A stretch of 64,000 nucleotides of DNA from the NCBI RefSeq assembly GCF_036492425.1, contig NZ_AP025292.1:1116001-1180000 (forward strand), read 5' to 3'. The position numbers and the translations under genes were made by a program. The DNA is from Persicobacter psychrovividus (GTDB taxonomy: Bacteria; Bacteroidota; Bacteroidia; Cytophagales; Cyclobacteriaceae). Under the pieces are notes generated by a model. It saw only the letters and a list, made by a program, of their open reading frames with translations, had not been told where the DNA came from and did no database searches. This document shows, piece by piece, positions 8,309 to 17,150 of this stretch. Each line of letters begins with the position of its first letter. The first letter of the stretch is position 1.

Positions 8309-10258
8309 ATGTCTGAGCAAATTAAAATTACGCTTCCTGACGGTTCAGTTAGGGAGTACGACAAAGGAATCACCTCGCACGGGGTGGCGTTGAGCATCTC
8401 TGAAGGCTTGGCGAGAAATGTATTGTCTGCCAAAGTGAATGGCGAAGTGTGGGATGCTACCCGCGAGATCAAGGAAGATTCAGAAGTTCAGCTTTTGACT
8501 TGGAATGACGAGGAAGGAAAGCACACTTTCTGGCACTCTTCGGCCCACCTGATGGCTGAGGCTTTGCAGATTCTTTACCCGCACACCAAATTCGGTATCG
8601 GTCCTTCGATTGACAATGGTTTCTACTATGATGTAGATTTCGGCGATCAGGATTTCGGTGATCAGGATTTGGAACGCATCGAGAAAAAGATGTTGGAGTT
8701 GGCGAAGCAAAAACAGACGTTCGACCGCAAGGAAGTTTCCAAAGCGGATGCGATTTCTTACTTCACGGAAAAAGATGACGAGTACAAGCTGGAATTGATT
8801 GACGGTTTGGAAGATGGTCAGATCACTTTCTATACTTCAGGTGAATTCACCGACCTTTGTCGTGGGCCACACATACCTCACACCGGTTCTATCAAAGCGA
8901 TCAAATTGTTGAGCGTGGCGGGTGCTTACTGGAGAGGTGATGAAAAACGTAAGCAATTGACTCGAATTTACGGGGTAACTTTCCCTAAAGCCAAAGAATT
9001 GAAAGAGCACTTGGCGATGTTGGAAGAGGCTAAAAAGCGCGACCACCGTAAATTGGGTAAAGAGTTGGAGTTGTTTACTTTCTCTGAAAAAGTAGGTCAG
9101 GGATTGCCATTGTGGTTGCCGAAAGGTGCGTTGCTGCGTGAGCGTTTGGAGAATTTCTTGAAGAAAGCCCAAAAGCGTGCAGGTTATTTGCCTGTAGTTA
9201 CGCCACACATCGGTAACAAAAATCTTTATTTGACTTCTGGTCACTACGAGAAATACGGTGAGGATTCATTCCAACCGATTCAGACGCCTTCTGAAGGTGA
9301 GGAATTCTTGTTGAAGCCAATGAACTGCCCTCACCACTGTGAGATCTACCGTGCACGTCCGCGTTCCTACAAAGAATTGCCTTACCGTCTTGCCGAGTTC
9401 GGTACCGTTTACCGTTACGAGCAGTCTGGTGAGTTGCATGGCCTGACACGTGTCCGCAGCTTTACGCAGGATGATGCCCATATCTTCTGTCGTCCTGATC
9501 AGGTAAAAGAAGAGTTCAAAAAGGTAATCGACTTGGTGTTGTATGTTTTCAATGCTTTGGGCTTTGATAACTACACTGCGCAGGTTTCTTTGCGTGATCC
9601 TGAAAATAAAACAAAATATATCGGTTCTGATGAAGACTGGGCTTTGGCTGAGGCTTCCATTCAGGAGGCTGCTGATGAAAAAGGCCTGAACACCGTAGTG
9701 GAAACTGGCGAAGCGGCTTTCTATGGTCCTAAATTGGACTTTATGGTAAAAGATGCTTTGGGTCGTTCTTGGCAGTTGGGAACCATTCAGGTGGATTATC
9801 AGTTGCCTCAGCGCTTCGAATTGGAGTACACTGGTTCTGATAACCAAAAGCACCGTCCAGTAATGATTCACCGTGCGCCTTTCGGTTCTATGGAGCGTTT
9901 TACGGCAGTATTGATCGAGCATTGCGCAGGTAGATTCCCGTTGTGGTTGGCGCCAGAGCAAATTGCAGTCTTGCCAATCTCTGAGAAATATGCGGATTAC
10001 GCGGAGAAGGTTTACAATGCGTTCCAGTTAGCGGATATCAATGGTTTTGTGGATCACCGTGATGAGAAGATCGGTCGTAAAATCCGTGATGCTGAGGTGA
10101 CAAAAATTCCTTATATGATTATCGCTGGTGAGAAAGAAGCTGCTGAAGGCAAAGTTTCCTTGCGTAAACATGGCGAAGGAGATATCGGAACATTTACAAT
10201 TGAAGAAGCATTGAAATACATGCAAGATAAAATTGAAAGCAGTGTTACTGGAGGCTAA
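8309..10258 (+). CDS. thrS: Threonine--tRNA ligase
   Basis: Charges tRNA-Thr with threonine. The 649-residue protein has the full class II ThrRS layout: TGS domain (residues 1-62), the editing/SAD domain with HxxxH ([11 protein letters not shown], about residues 76-86), the catalytic core with [10 protein letters not shown] (motif with the zinc ligand Cys), [19 protein letters not shown] (motif 2) and [11 protein letters not shown] (motif 3), and the C-terminal anticodon-binding domain. Length is normal. A 15-base tandem duplication at 8636-8665 adds an extra FGDQD. It leads the thrS-infC-rpmI-rplT cluster. It uses the codon set of highly expressed genes. Confidence 0.98.
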   Translation: MSEQIKITLPDGSVREYDKGITSHGVALSISEGLARNVLSAKVNGEVWDATREIKEDSEVQLLTWNDEEGKHTFWHSSAHLMAEALQILYPHTKFGIGPSIDNGFYYDVDFGDQDFGDQDLERIEKKMLELAKQKQTFDRKEVSKADAISYFTEKDDEYKLELIDGLEDGQITFYTSGEFTDLCRGPHIPHTGSIKAIKLLSVAGAYWRGDEKRKQLTRIYGVTFPKAKELKEHLAMLEEAKKRDHRKLGKELELFTFSEKVGQGLPLWLPKGALLRERLENFLKKAQKRAGYLPVVTPHIGNKNLYLTSGHYEKYGEDSFQPIQTPSEGEEFLLKPMNCPHHCEIYRARPRSYKELPYRLAEFGTVYRYEQSGELHGLTRVRSFTQDDAHIFCRPDQVKEEFKKVIDLVLYVFNALGFDNYTAQVSLRDPENKTKYIGSDEDWALAEASIQEAADEKGLNTVVETGEAAFYGPKLDFMVKDALGRSWQLGTIQVDYQLPQRFELEYTGSDNQKHRPVMIHRAPFGSMERFTAVLIEHCAGRFPLWLAPEQIAVLPISEKYADYAEKVYNAFQLADINGFVDHRDEKIGRKIRDAEVTKIPYMIIAGEKEAAEGKVSLRKHGEGDIGTFTIEEALKYMQDKIESSVTGG

Positions 10259-10452
10259 TTACTGATTTTTTATCGCAAAATGAAAAGGTCGTTGTTCTTC
10301 GGAATGGCGATCTTTTTTTTGTGCCTAAGGCAGAAGTGCCTCAAGAGCTATTGTTTTTGATCGATCAGGTTAGAAATTTAATCTTTGGGCAGATGAGGAT
10401 TGAAATTCCTGAAAGCGGTTTTTTTGGTACGAATTTGGCTATTTATCGCTGA
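10258..10452 (+). CDS. Possible small protein with no AUG start
   Basis: A frame open from 10237 and ending at TGA 10450-10452 fills the gap between thrS and infC. From 10258 it would encode about 64 residues, including KVVVLRNGDLFFVPKAEV and GFFGTNLAIYR, which look like genuine protein rather than random translation. There is no ATG in a suitable place; the only upstream candidate is ATT at 10258, overlapping the thrS stop codon (TAATT), so translation would depend on reinitiation or a rare start. It could also be a decayed gene or a fortuitous open frame. Function unknown; no family recognised. Confidence 0.35.
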   Translation: MTDFLSQNEKVVVLRNGDLFFVPKAEVPQELLFLIDQVRNLIFGQMRIEIPESGFFGTNLAIYR

Positions 10453-10601
10453 ATTCGCAGTTCATGGTTACGCGCTTTTCTCATGAATTTATATTTTGAT
10501 AAAAAATCCTTGTTAAATTGAGGGACAATAATTCCATTAGTCGGAAAAAATGTCCATATTTGCGACTCGAATTTTAAGTTTAACGAAATTAAATACATAC
10601 T

Positions 10602-11159
10602 ATCAGACCAAGAAGATCAAACCGTGGACGGATGGTGAGGCAAGAAGAGCCTTATCGCGTTAATGAAAAAATTACCGCACGTGAAATCCGTGTAGTAGGG
10701 GAAAATGTTGAAGTAGGTGTCTACTCAACACGTGATGCCCTAAAAATGGCCAAAGAGCAAGGTTTGGACTTAGTAGAGATTTCTCCAAAGGCCGATCCTC
10801 CTGTTTGTCGTATCATTGACTATTCGAAGTTCAAATACGAGCAAAAGAAAAAGCAAAAGGAAATTAAGGCGAAGGCTCAGAAAACGGTGTTGAAAGAGAT
10901 TCGTTTCGGTCCTAATACTGATGAGCACGATTTTCAATTTAAATTGAAGCATGCTGAGAAGTTCTTGGAAGAAGGTGCGAAAGTGAAAGCTTACGTGCAT
11001 TTCGTAGGTCGTACGATTGTCTTCAAGGATCGCGGTGAGGTATTGTTGCTTAAATTCGCTCAGGCTTTAGCTGAATTGGCGAAAGTTGACCAATTGCCAA
11101 AATTGGAAGGAAAGCGTATGACCATCATGCTTTCTCCTAAGAAAAAAGCGGCAAAGTAA
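10602..11159 (+). CDS. infC: Translation initiation factor IF-3
   Basis: IF-3 binds the 30S subunit, prevents premature 50S joining and rejects wrong start codons. The body is unmistakable: [28 protein letters not shown], the linker [32 protein letters not shown] and the C-terminal domain. An ATG exists at 10632, but the frame continues upstream as [10 protein letters not shown], a basic N-terminal tail of the kind usual in Cytophagia IF-3, beginning with ATC at 10602 (ATA 10593 is the only other choice before a stop at 10590). I therefore favour an AUC start (185 residues); a rare start codon is the known basis of IF-3 self-regulation in enterobacteria. Gene identity is certain; the start is inferred. 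Confidence 0.93.
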   Translation: MRPRRSNRGRMVRQEEPYRVNEKITAREIRVVGENVEVGVYSTRDALKMAKEQGLDLVEISPKADPPVCRIIDYSKFKYEQKKKQKEIKAKAQKTVLKEIRFGPNTDEHDFQFKLKHAEKFLEEGAKVKAYVHFVGRTIVFKDRGEVLLLKFAQALAELAKVDQLPKLEGKRMTIMLSPKKKAAK

Positions 11160-11259
11160 TCCAACGATATTCATGCAAGGAGGCGGGTATCTTCTGGTAT
11201 CCGTCTTTATTGTGTCAATATATATTAGACTATTTTATTTATTTTAACCGATTTGTATT

Positions 11260-11454
11260 ATGCCTAAGGTAAAAACCAAATCAAGTGCTAAGAAACGTTT
11301 TAAGTTGACTGGTACTGGAAAAATCAAAAGAAAGCACGCTTTCAAAAGTCACATTTTGACTAAAAAAACAAAGAAGCAAAAGCGTAATTTGACGCACGCA
11401 GGTTTAGTTGATAAAGCTGACTTGTCGAACATCAAAGCACAGCTTCACATCTAA
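11260..11454 (+). CDS. rpmI: 50S ribosomal protein L35
   Basis: A 64-residue, very basic protein starting [15 protein letters not shown], with [20 protein letters not shown] in the middle; this is the L35 family signature and normal length. It binds 23S rRNA in the large subunit. It follows infC by 100 bases and precedes rplT, the conserved infC-rpmI-rplT order. Confidence 0.98.
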   Translation: MPKVKTKSSAKKRFKLTGTGKIKRKHAFKSHILTKKTKKQKRNLTHAGLVDKADLSNIKAQLHI

Positions 11455-11557
11455 TTTCGGCTAAGCCGAAGTTTCGGTTTATTTATTATTTCACCAGGCA
11501 TTTGGTCTAAAAGATAAGCATTCGTAAGAATCACCATCTGTCAAAAAATTTATTATT

Positions 11558-11902
11558 ATGCCAAGAAGTGTAAATCACGTAGCGTCAAGAACGCGTCGTA
11601 AAAGAGTTCTTAAATTAGCCAAAGGTTATTTTGGCCGTCGTAAAAATGTTTGGACAGTAGCTAAGAACGCCGTTGAAAAAGGTTTGGGATATGCTTACCG
11701 TGACCGTAAGGTTAAGAAGCGTGACTTCCGTTCACTTTGGATCCAGCGTATCAACGCAGGTGCTCGCCAAGAAGGTATGTCTTACTCTGCCTTGATGGGT
11801 GCATTGAAAAAGAACAACATTGAGCTAAACCGTAAGGTATTGGCTGATTTAGCGATGAATCATCCTGAGGCTTTCAAAGCAATCGTTGCGAAAGTAAAAT
11901 AA
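11558..11902 (+). CDS. rplT: 50S ribosomal protein L20
   Basis: A 114-residue basic protein with the L20 sequence [35 protein letters not shown] and [17 protein letters not shown]20 is an early-assembling 23S rRNA protein and, in several bacteria, a translational repressor of its own operon. Last gene of the cluster, followed by a strong terminator at 11928-11957. Confidence 0.98.
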   Translation: MPRSVNHVASRTRRKRVLKLAKGYFGRRKNVWTVAKNAVEKGLGYAYRDRKVKKRDFRSLWIQRINAGARQEGMSYSALMGALKKNNIELNRKVLADLAMNHPEAFKAIVAKVK

Positions 11903-11927
11903 AATAGTTCTATTTCAATATAGAGGG

Positions 11928-11957
11928 CCCACTCATTAATTTGAGTGGGTTTTTTTT
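11928..11957 (+). terminator. Rho-independent terminator after rplT
   Basis: The stem CCCACTCA/TGAGTGGG around the loop TTAATT is followed by eight T residues. It closes the thrS-rplT operon. Confidence 0.9.
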
Positions 11958-12077
11958 ATGCCTTATTTTTTTAAGATCCTCCTTTGATTGAATTTTTTAT
12001 GTTGTTGGTAGAATATTTTATAGTTTCAATAAAAAAATGAAGTTCTTCACGGTGTTATCAATTACTTCATCAACACT

Positions 12078-14921
12078 ATGAGAACGCTTTACCTTCTTTT
12101 ATTTTTTTTACTGACTCATGTAAGCATGGCGCAAAGTGTCAAAGTACAGGGGCAGGTGTTTGGTTTACAAAATCAGGAAGCACTTGAGGGGGCTTACCTT
12201 TTATTTACCGCAGTGGATGAGCCCTCGGTGAGTATTCAAACGGTTGTGGGCGCAGCGGGCAGTTATATGGCGCAGTTGCCACAGGCTGGCCGCTATAAGG
12301 TGCAATGTCAGTTTTTGGGTTATCAGCCTTATCAAATGGTGGTTAAAGTGGAAGGCGCTGATCAGGTGACCCTGCCGCTGATTCAGCTTGAGGCAACCAC
12401 AAAGGTGCTTGATACGCTCGAAATCCGCGCTTCGGTACTTCAGGTGGAGGTGAAGCAGGATACGACGGTATTTATCGCTGACGGCTTTAAAACACGCCCT
12501 GAGGCTATGGCGGAAGATCTTATCCGAAAGTTACCCAGTGTGGAGGTGGACCTTTCGGGGAATGTCACCGCAGAGGGGGAGGAAGTGAAGAAGGTGCTGG
12601 TGGATGGCCGCCCATTTTTTGGCAGTGATCCCAAGATTGCCATGCGGAACCTGCCAGTGGAGATTATTGAGAAAATTGAGGTGATTGACGAGCAGAGTGA
12701 GCAGTCAAGGTTTACAGGTTTTGATGATGGCGACCGCACGAAAGTGCTCAACATCATCACCAAAAAAGCCAAGCAATACGGTAAGTTTGGTCGGGTGGAA
12801 CTCGGCTATGGAGCAGACCAGCGTTATGCGGCTACGGGTAATTTAAACCTGTTTAAGGGTGACCAGCGGATTTCCCTGATCGGGATGTCGAATAATGTGA
12901 ATGAGCAGAATTTTTCCATGCAGGATTTGATGGGCGTGGTTGGCGGTGGTGGCCGCCGACGCGGCGGACGTGGAGGGGACGGCGGCAGTTCGCCTTTCGA
13001 TCAGTCGCAAAATTTCCTGAGCAATCAGAATGCGGGGATATCGACCACCAATGCGTTGGGCTTGAATTATTCGGACAAATGGGGGGAGAAGTGGACCGTG
13101 ACGGGCAGTTATTTTTTCAATCAGAAAAGCACGGATCAGTTTTCAGAAACTTTCAGGACTTATCCGATAGAGGGGGCGGAAGATCAGCAGATGAATGCGG
13201 ATGAGGGGCACCATCAGTCGAATTTAAATCACCGCTTTAATGCACAGCTCGAATATAAAATCGATGACCGAAATTCTTTGCTCATCAAGCCGAGTCTGAG
13301 TATTCAGGGCAACAACAGTACCGACGACTGGCGTCAGACGACTTTGTTGGAAGAGGATACGCTGAACTATTCCGACAATGCGCAGTCGGCAACACGGTCG
13401 GGGGTGAACTTTTCGAACAGTGTGCTGTATCGCCATCAGTTTGAAAAAGAACGTCGTACATTTTCGGTGGAAGCCAACACCTCGGTGTATCATCAGGATG
13501 GTATAGTGGATAACTGGGCCATTACCCGAAGTTTGCGGGAGGAAATGGTGCAGATCGATACCACTGATCAGCAAACCAATGCAGTGACTAAAAATTATGC
13601 TTTGGGTCTGAATACCAGCTATACCGAACCTGTGGGGACGTATGCCATGTTGCAATTGGGTTATAAATTTGGTTACGATGTTCGGCAGGCGGATACGCGT
13701 GTGTATGCGCAGCACCAGTTTTCGGAACAGGAGCGTGAGTTGCTCGATCAGCAGTCGAGTGTGTTTAATAACGCCAATGCGAGTCATGCGCCTTACCTGA
13801 GGTATCAGTGGCGTAAAGATGAGCTGTCCTTTTCGGCTGGCGGTTCTTATCAGTTGATGATGATGGATTCTGAAAATACTTTCCCGCAAAATGGCTTGTA
13901 TCAGTACCAGTTTCAGCAGTTTTTACCTGAGGCCAATTTGTCGTATCGATTCAGCCGTGCCAAAAGGTTGCGCGTCAGTTATCGGGCATCAACAAGTCTG
14001 CCGTCAGTAACCGCCTTGCAGGATGTTATTGATCTGAGTGATCCGCTCAATATTTCGATGGGTAATCCCGCACTTCAGCAGGAGAATAACCATACTTTGC
14101 GCTTTAATTACCGGTCGTTTGATCCTCGGGCGGGAAAGTTTATGTTTTTGAATGCTTCGGCAGGTTTGACCAACGACAAGGTAACCAACGCCACCTATAT
14201 TGTTCAGCGCGATTCTACGCTTTCGAATGGTGTGGAGGTGAGCAAAGGAACAACGATTCAGCAGTCGGTCAATCTGAATGGCTACCTGACGGCCAATATG
14301 CAGTTTGTAATCGGGTTTCCTGTGGAGGTGATCAAATCAAACTTGAACCTGCACTCCAATTATAGTTTTACTCGGGAAGTCGGCATGACCAATCAGCGGG
14401 TGGCCTATACTAATAATAACAGGTTCGGGCAGACGGTCAAGCTGTCGAGTAATATTGGGGAGGATACAGATTTCTCCATGTCATGGAAAACGAACCTTTA
14501 CCTGATCAACAGCGATTTCAATCCTGACCAGAACAATGATTATTTTCAGCACAGCCTCCAATTGATGGCACGGCAAACGTTTCTGAAAAGGTGTTTTGTC
14601 AGTGCAGAAACCAACTTCGTGAAATACGACGGCCTGAGTGAGATTGATCCGACTGTCTTTTTGATGAACCTGTCGTTAGGGATGCGAATGATGAAGGACA
14701 ACCGTGCGGAGCTGTCGGTGAAGGTCTTCGATTTATTTAATCAGAATCAGTCAATTGCCCGAAATGTTACTTCCGCCTATGTTGAGGATGTGTACACGCA
14801 GGTTTTACAGCGTTATGGTATGGTGAGTTTTACCTATCGTCTCTCCAACTTCGATCCGTCAGGAGGCAGGAAGCCACCCAAAGGGCTTTCTCCAGAGTTG
14901 ATGCATCAGATGAGACCGTAA
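12078..14921 (+). CDS. TonB-dependent receptor-like outer-membrane beta-barrel protein
   Basis: A 947-residue exported protein. After a signal peptide ending near SMAQ come a carboxypeptidase-regulatory-like beta-sandwich (about residues 22-110), a plug-like domain (RKLPSVEVDLSGNVTAEGE, VDGRPFFGSDPK, about residues 135-235) and a long beta-barrel. This is the Bacteroidota outer-membrane receptor type with a CarboxypepD-reg domain. A glycine/arginine-rich loop (GGGGRRRGGRGGDGG, near residue 298) is probably a surface or periplasmic loop. There is no partner SusD gene or transport operon, so the cargo cannot be named. The gene stands alone, with 175 bases upstream and 290 downstream free of genes. 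Confidence 0.85.
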   Translation: MRTLYLLLFFLLTHVSMAQSVKVQGQVFGLQNQEALEGAYLLFTAVDEPSVSIQTVVGAAGSYMAQLPQAGRYKVQCQFLGYQPYQMVVKVEGADQVTLPLIQLEATTKVLDTLEIRASVLQVEVKQDTTVFIADGFKTRPEAMAEDLIRKLPSVEVDLSGNVTAEGEEVKKVLVDGRPFFGSDPKIAMRNLPVEIIEKIEVIDEQSEQSRFTGFDDGDRTKVLNIITKKAKQYGKFGRVELGYGADQRYAATGNLNLFKGDQRISLIGMSNNVNEQNFSMQDLMGVVGGGGRRRGGRGGDGGSSPFDQSQNFLSNQNAGISTTNALGLNYSDKWGEKWTVTGSYFFNQKSTDQFSETFRTYPIEGAEDQQMNADEGHHQSNLNHRFNAQLEYKIDDRNSLLIKPSLSIQGNNSTDDWRQTTLLEEDTLNYSDNAQSATRSGVNFSNSVLYRHQFEKERRTFSVEANTSVYHQDGIVDNWAITRSLREEMVQIDTTDQQTNAVTKNYALGLNTSYTEPVGTYAMLQLGYKFGYDVRQADTRVYAQHQFSEQERELLDQQSSVFNNANASHAPYLRYQWRKDELSFSAGGSYQLMMMDSENTFPQNGLYQYQFQQFLPEANLSYRFSRAKRLRVSYRASTSLPSVTALQDVIDLSDPLNISMGNPALQQENNHTLRFNYRSFDPRAGKFMFLNASAGLTNDKVTNATYIVQRDSTLSNGVEVSKGTTIQQSVNLNGYLTANMQFVIGFPVEVIKSNLNLHSNYSFTREVGMTNQRVAYTNNNRFGQTVKLSSNIGEDTDFSMSWKTNLYLINSDFNPDQNNDYFQHSLQLMARQTFLKRCFVSAETNFVKYDGLSEIDPTVFLMNLSLGMRMMKDNRAELSVKVFDLFNQNQSIARNVTSAYVEDVYTQVLQRYGMVSFTYRLSNFDPSGGRKPPKGLSPELMHQMRP

Positions 14922-15098
14922 TAGCAGGTGATTACTGTTGATGATCAACTATAAGTCAGATGATAGCAGCGTGAATGTTCGGAAGTTGAAAATAACAGAG
15001 GGATAATTTCTCATGATAATGAAATTGATATTATTCTATTGATCAGTGTAGAAGTTCATGCCAATCGTAAAGGGTTTGTAGGAAAACTTGGGGAGATC

Positions 15099-15128
15099 TT
15101 GTGTGTGGGGGATGGTGTTTTATTTTTG
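15099..15128 (+). promoter_or_regulatory. Promoter of the secreted endonuclease/phosphatase-family gene
   Basis: TTG at 15099-15101, a 19-base spacer and TATTTTTG at 15121-15128 fit the Bacteroidota consensus. The transcript would start near 15136, about 75 bases before the gene. The rest of the gap 14922-15211 shows nothing recognisable. Confidence 0.6.
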
Positions 15129-15211
15129 TACTGACTTTATTTTTAAGATAAAATGCCGGTGTCGATCCTTTGCTTGGGTTATTGACGAAGGTGTTTTTTC
15201 GCAAACCTATT

Positions 15212-16051
15212 ATGACGATGATGAAGAAGATGTGTGTTATCGCATTGCTGTGCCTGTTTGCAGGGCAGTTGTATGCACAAAAAATTAATGTGGGAACCTA
15301 CAACCTGAGGTATTATTCCACCAACGACGGCGAACACAGCTGGGGAGAACGAGGGGAGCAGGTGAAAGCTCAAATCCGTTATCATGATTTTGATATTTTT
15401 GGGACGCAGGAAGGTCATAAGGAACAATTGGACGATATCGCTTCCTTGCCAAATTACGCTTACATTGGCCTTTCCCGTGAAGGCAAAGGCGTGAAGGGCG
15501 AGCATTCAGCCATTGTTTATCGTACCGATAAATTCAAGCTGTTGGATCATGGCGACTTTTGGCTGAGTAAAACGCCCGAGAAGGCAAGTATGGGTTGGGA
15601 TGCGCACTATAAACGCATTTGTAGCTGGGGGCTTTTCGAGCAGAAATCTAACCACAAGCAGTTTTATTTCTTTAATGTGCATTTGGATAATGCAGGAGAA
15701 ATTGCGAGGGTAGAAGGCGCGAAGTTGATGTTAAAGAAGATTAAAAAAATCAACAAGAAGCATTTGCCACAGTTCTTAACCGGCGACTTTAACATGACGG
15801 CTGATCATGAATCGATTGGCTTGGTAAAAAAACAATTTCTGGATGCGCATGATCACTGTCAGACGCCTCGATTTGGCCCTGAAGGTACTTACAATGCCTT
15901 TGATGTGAACTTTGGCTGGCGCAGAATTGATTTCATTTTTGTCAGTAAAGAGATTCCCGTTCTCAAGTATGGCGTCCTGTCTTACATTCAGAAGAAGCCA
16001 CGTTTTGCCTCTGATCACTTTCCTGTCTTGATTCAGACGACTTTGGATTAA
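15212..16051 (+). CDS. Secreted endonuclease/exonuclease/phosphatase family protein
   Basis: About 279 residues. I start it at ATG 15212 (MTMMKKMC), which gives a clean signal peptide ending at LYAQ; the frame is open further upstream but the extra residues spoil the signal. The mature part has the EEP fold motifs: NVGTYNLRYY, FGTQEGHKEQL (catalytic Glu), FFNVHLDNAG, FLTGDFNMTAD and the final FASDHFPVL (Asp-His). Family members hydrolyse phosphodiester bonds in nucleic acids or lipid and sugar phosphates; the exported form suggests nutrient or phosphate scavenging. The exact substrate is not readable. Confidence 0.88.
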   Translation: MTMMKKMCVIALLCLFAGQLYAQKINVGTYNLRYYSTNDGEHSWGERGEQVKAQIRYHDFDIFGTQEGHKEQLDDIASLPNYAYIGLSREGKGVKGEHSAIVYRTDKFKLLDHGDFWLSKTPEKASMGWDAHYKRICSWGLFEQKSNHKQFYFFNVHLDNAGEIARVEGAKLMLKKIKKINKKHLPQFLTGDFNMTADHESIGLVKKQFLDAHDHCQTPRFGPEGTYNAFDVNFGWRRIDFIFVSKEIPVLKYGVLSYIQKKPRFASDHFPVLIQTTLD

Positions 16052-16102
16052 GGTAGTCAATAACCTTTCATTCAGAAAAAATAGAATCTTCACTGAAGTA
16101 GG

Positions 16103-16120
16103 GACGTTGCATGCAACGTC
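16103..16120. repeat. 18-base perfect palindrome
   Basis: GACGTTGCATGCAACGTC is perfectly self-complementary and sits within GTAGGGACG...CGTCCGTAC, between the EEP gene and the tRNA array. It resembles short palindromes dispersed in many bacterial genomes. It is not followed by a T-run, so it is not a terminator. Confidence 0.6.
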
Positions 16121-16135
16121 CGTACCGTGTGGCAT

Positions 16136-16169
16136 AAAAAAAGCACATCCGATAAAGATGTGCTTTTTT
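16136..16169. terminator. Bidirectional terminator between the EEP gene and the tRNA array
   Basis: AAAAAAGCACATC and GATGTGCTTTTTT form a 13-base-pair stem with A and T tracts on both sides. It can end the rightward EEP transcript and the leftward tRNA transcript, whose last tRNA ends 5 bases away. Confidence 0.85.
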
Positions 16170-16173
16170 GTTG

Positions 16174-16247
16174 TGGCGAGAGCGAGAGTTGAACTCGCGA
16201 CCTCCGGGTTATGAATCCGACGCTCTAACCAACTGAGCTACCTCGCC
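16174..16247 (-). tRNA. tRNA-Met (CAU), array copy 9 in transcription order
   Basis: A 74-base cloverleaf on the minus strand: acceptor GGCGAGG/TCTCGCC, D arm GCTC/GAGC, anticodon loop TTCATAA (CAU), T arm GCGAG/CTCGC with TTCAACT loop, discriminator A; CCA is not encoded. The first base pair is G-C and the anticodon stem lacks the three G-C pairs of an initiator, so it is the elongator type. The anticodon stem contains an A31-C39 mismatch. A tRNA-Ile2 with lysidine cannot be wholly excluded from the sequence. All nine copies are identical. Confidence 0.93.
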
Positions 16248-16295
16248 GAGAGGTTTGTTTTCAATCTCCCTTTAAGAGATTGTGGTATTTAATAG

Positions 16296-16369
16296 TGGCG
16301 AGAGCGAGAGTTGAACTCGCGACCTCCGGGTTATGAATCCGACGCTCTAACCAACTGAGCTACCTCGCC
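16296..16369 (-). tRNA. tRNA-Met (CAU), array copy 8
   Basis: Identical to the copy at 16174-16247; separated from it by 48 bases containing the hairpin CAATCTC/GAGATTG. Confidence 0.93.
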
Positions 16370-16417
16370 GAGAGGTTTGTTTTCAATCTCCCTTTAAGAG
16401 ATTGTGGTATTTAATAG

Positions 16418-16491
16418 TGGCGAGAGCGAGAGTTGAACTCGCGACCTCCGGGTTATGAATCCGACGCTCTAACCAACTGAGCTACCTCGCC
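16418..16491 (-). tRNA. tRNA-Met (CAU), array copy 7
   Basis: Identical tRNA; 48-base spacer to the copy on its left. Confidence 0.93.
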
Positions 16492-16539
16492 GAAGAGGTT
16501 TATTTTCAATCTCCCTTTAAGAGATTGTGGTATTTATAG

Positions 16540-16613
16540 TGGCGAGAGCGAGAGTTGAACTCGCGACCTCCGGGTTATGAATCCGACGCTCTAACCAACT
16601 GAGCTACCTCGCC
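16540..16613 (-). tRNA. tRNA-Met (CAU), array copy 6
   Basis: Identical tRNA; 48-base spacer to the copy on its left. Confidence 0.93.
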
Positions 16614-16661
16614 GAGAGGTTTGTTTTCAATCTCCCTTTAAGAGATTGTGGTATTTAATAG

Positions 16662-16735
16662 TGGCGAGAGCGAGAGTTGAACTCGCGACCTCCGGGTTAT
16701 GAATCCGACGCTCTAACCAACTGAGCTACCTCGCC
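16662..16735 (-). tRNA. tRNA-Met (CAU), array copy 5
   Basis: Identical tRNA; 48-base spacer to the copy on its left. Confidence 0.93.
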
Positions 16736-16782
16736 GAGAGGTTTATTTTCAATCTTCTTTAAGGAGATTGTGGTATTTATAG

Positions 16783-16856
16783 TGGCGAGAGCGAGAGTTG
16801 AACTCGCGACCTCCGGGTTATGAATCCGACGCTCTAACCAACTGAGCTACCTCGCC
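16783..16856 (-). tRNA. tRNA-Met (CAU), array copy 4
   Basis: Identical tRNA; the 47-base spacer to its left is the most diverged (CAATCTTCTTTAAGGAGATTG) but keeps a stem. Confidence 0.93.
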
Positions 16857-16905
16857 GAAGAGGTTTATTTTCAATCTCACTTTAAGAGATTGTGGTATTT
16901 AATAG

Positions 16906-16979
16906 TGGCGAGAGCGAGAGTTGAACTCGCGACCTCCGGGTTATGAATCCGACGCTCTAACCAACTGAGCTACCTCGCC
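16906..16979 (-). tRNA. tRNA-Met (CAU), array copy 3
   Basis: Identical tRNA; 49-base spacer to its left with a loop base change (CTCAC for CTCCC). Confidence 0.93.
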
Positions 16980-17028
16980 GAAGAGGTTTATTTTCAATCT
17001 CACTTTAAGAGATTGTGGTATTTAATAG

Positions 17029-17102
17029 TGGCGAGAGCGAGAGTTGAACTCGCGACCTCCGGGTTATGAATCCGACGCTCTAACCAACTGAGCTACCTCG
17101 CC
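17029..17102 (-). tRNA. tRNA-Met (CAU), array copy 2
   Basis: Identical tRNA; 49-base spacer to its left. Confidence 0.93.
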
Positions 17103-17150
17103 GAGAGGTTTATTTTCAATCTCACTTTAAGAGATTGTGGTTTTATTTTG

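Noticed and set aside
9266-9961. Long open frame on the minus strand of thrS
   Set aside because: It lies opposite conserved motifs of ThrS and reflects the codon use of that gene, not a protein.
10281-10361. 26-codon ATG frame (MKRSLFFGMAIF) between thrS and infC
   Set aside because: It overlaps the longer, more protein-like frame in another register and is short; it was not listed as a gene.
16174-16247. Initiator tRNA-fMet as identity of the array
   Set aside because: The first acceptor pair is G-C, not the C-A mismatch, and the anticodon stem lacks the three consecutive G-C pairs of initiators.
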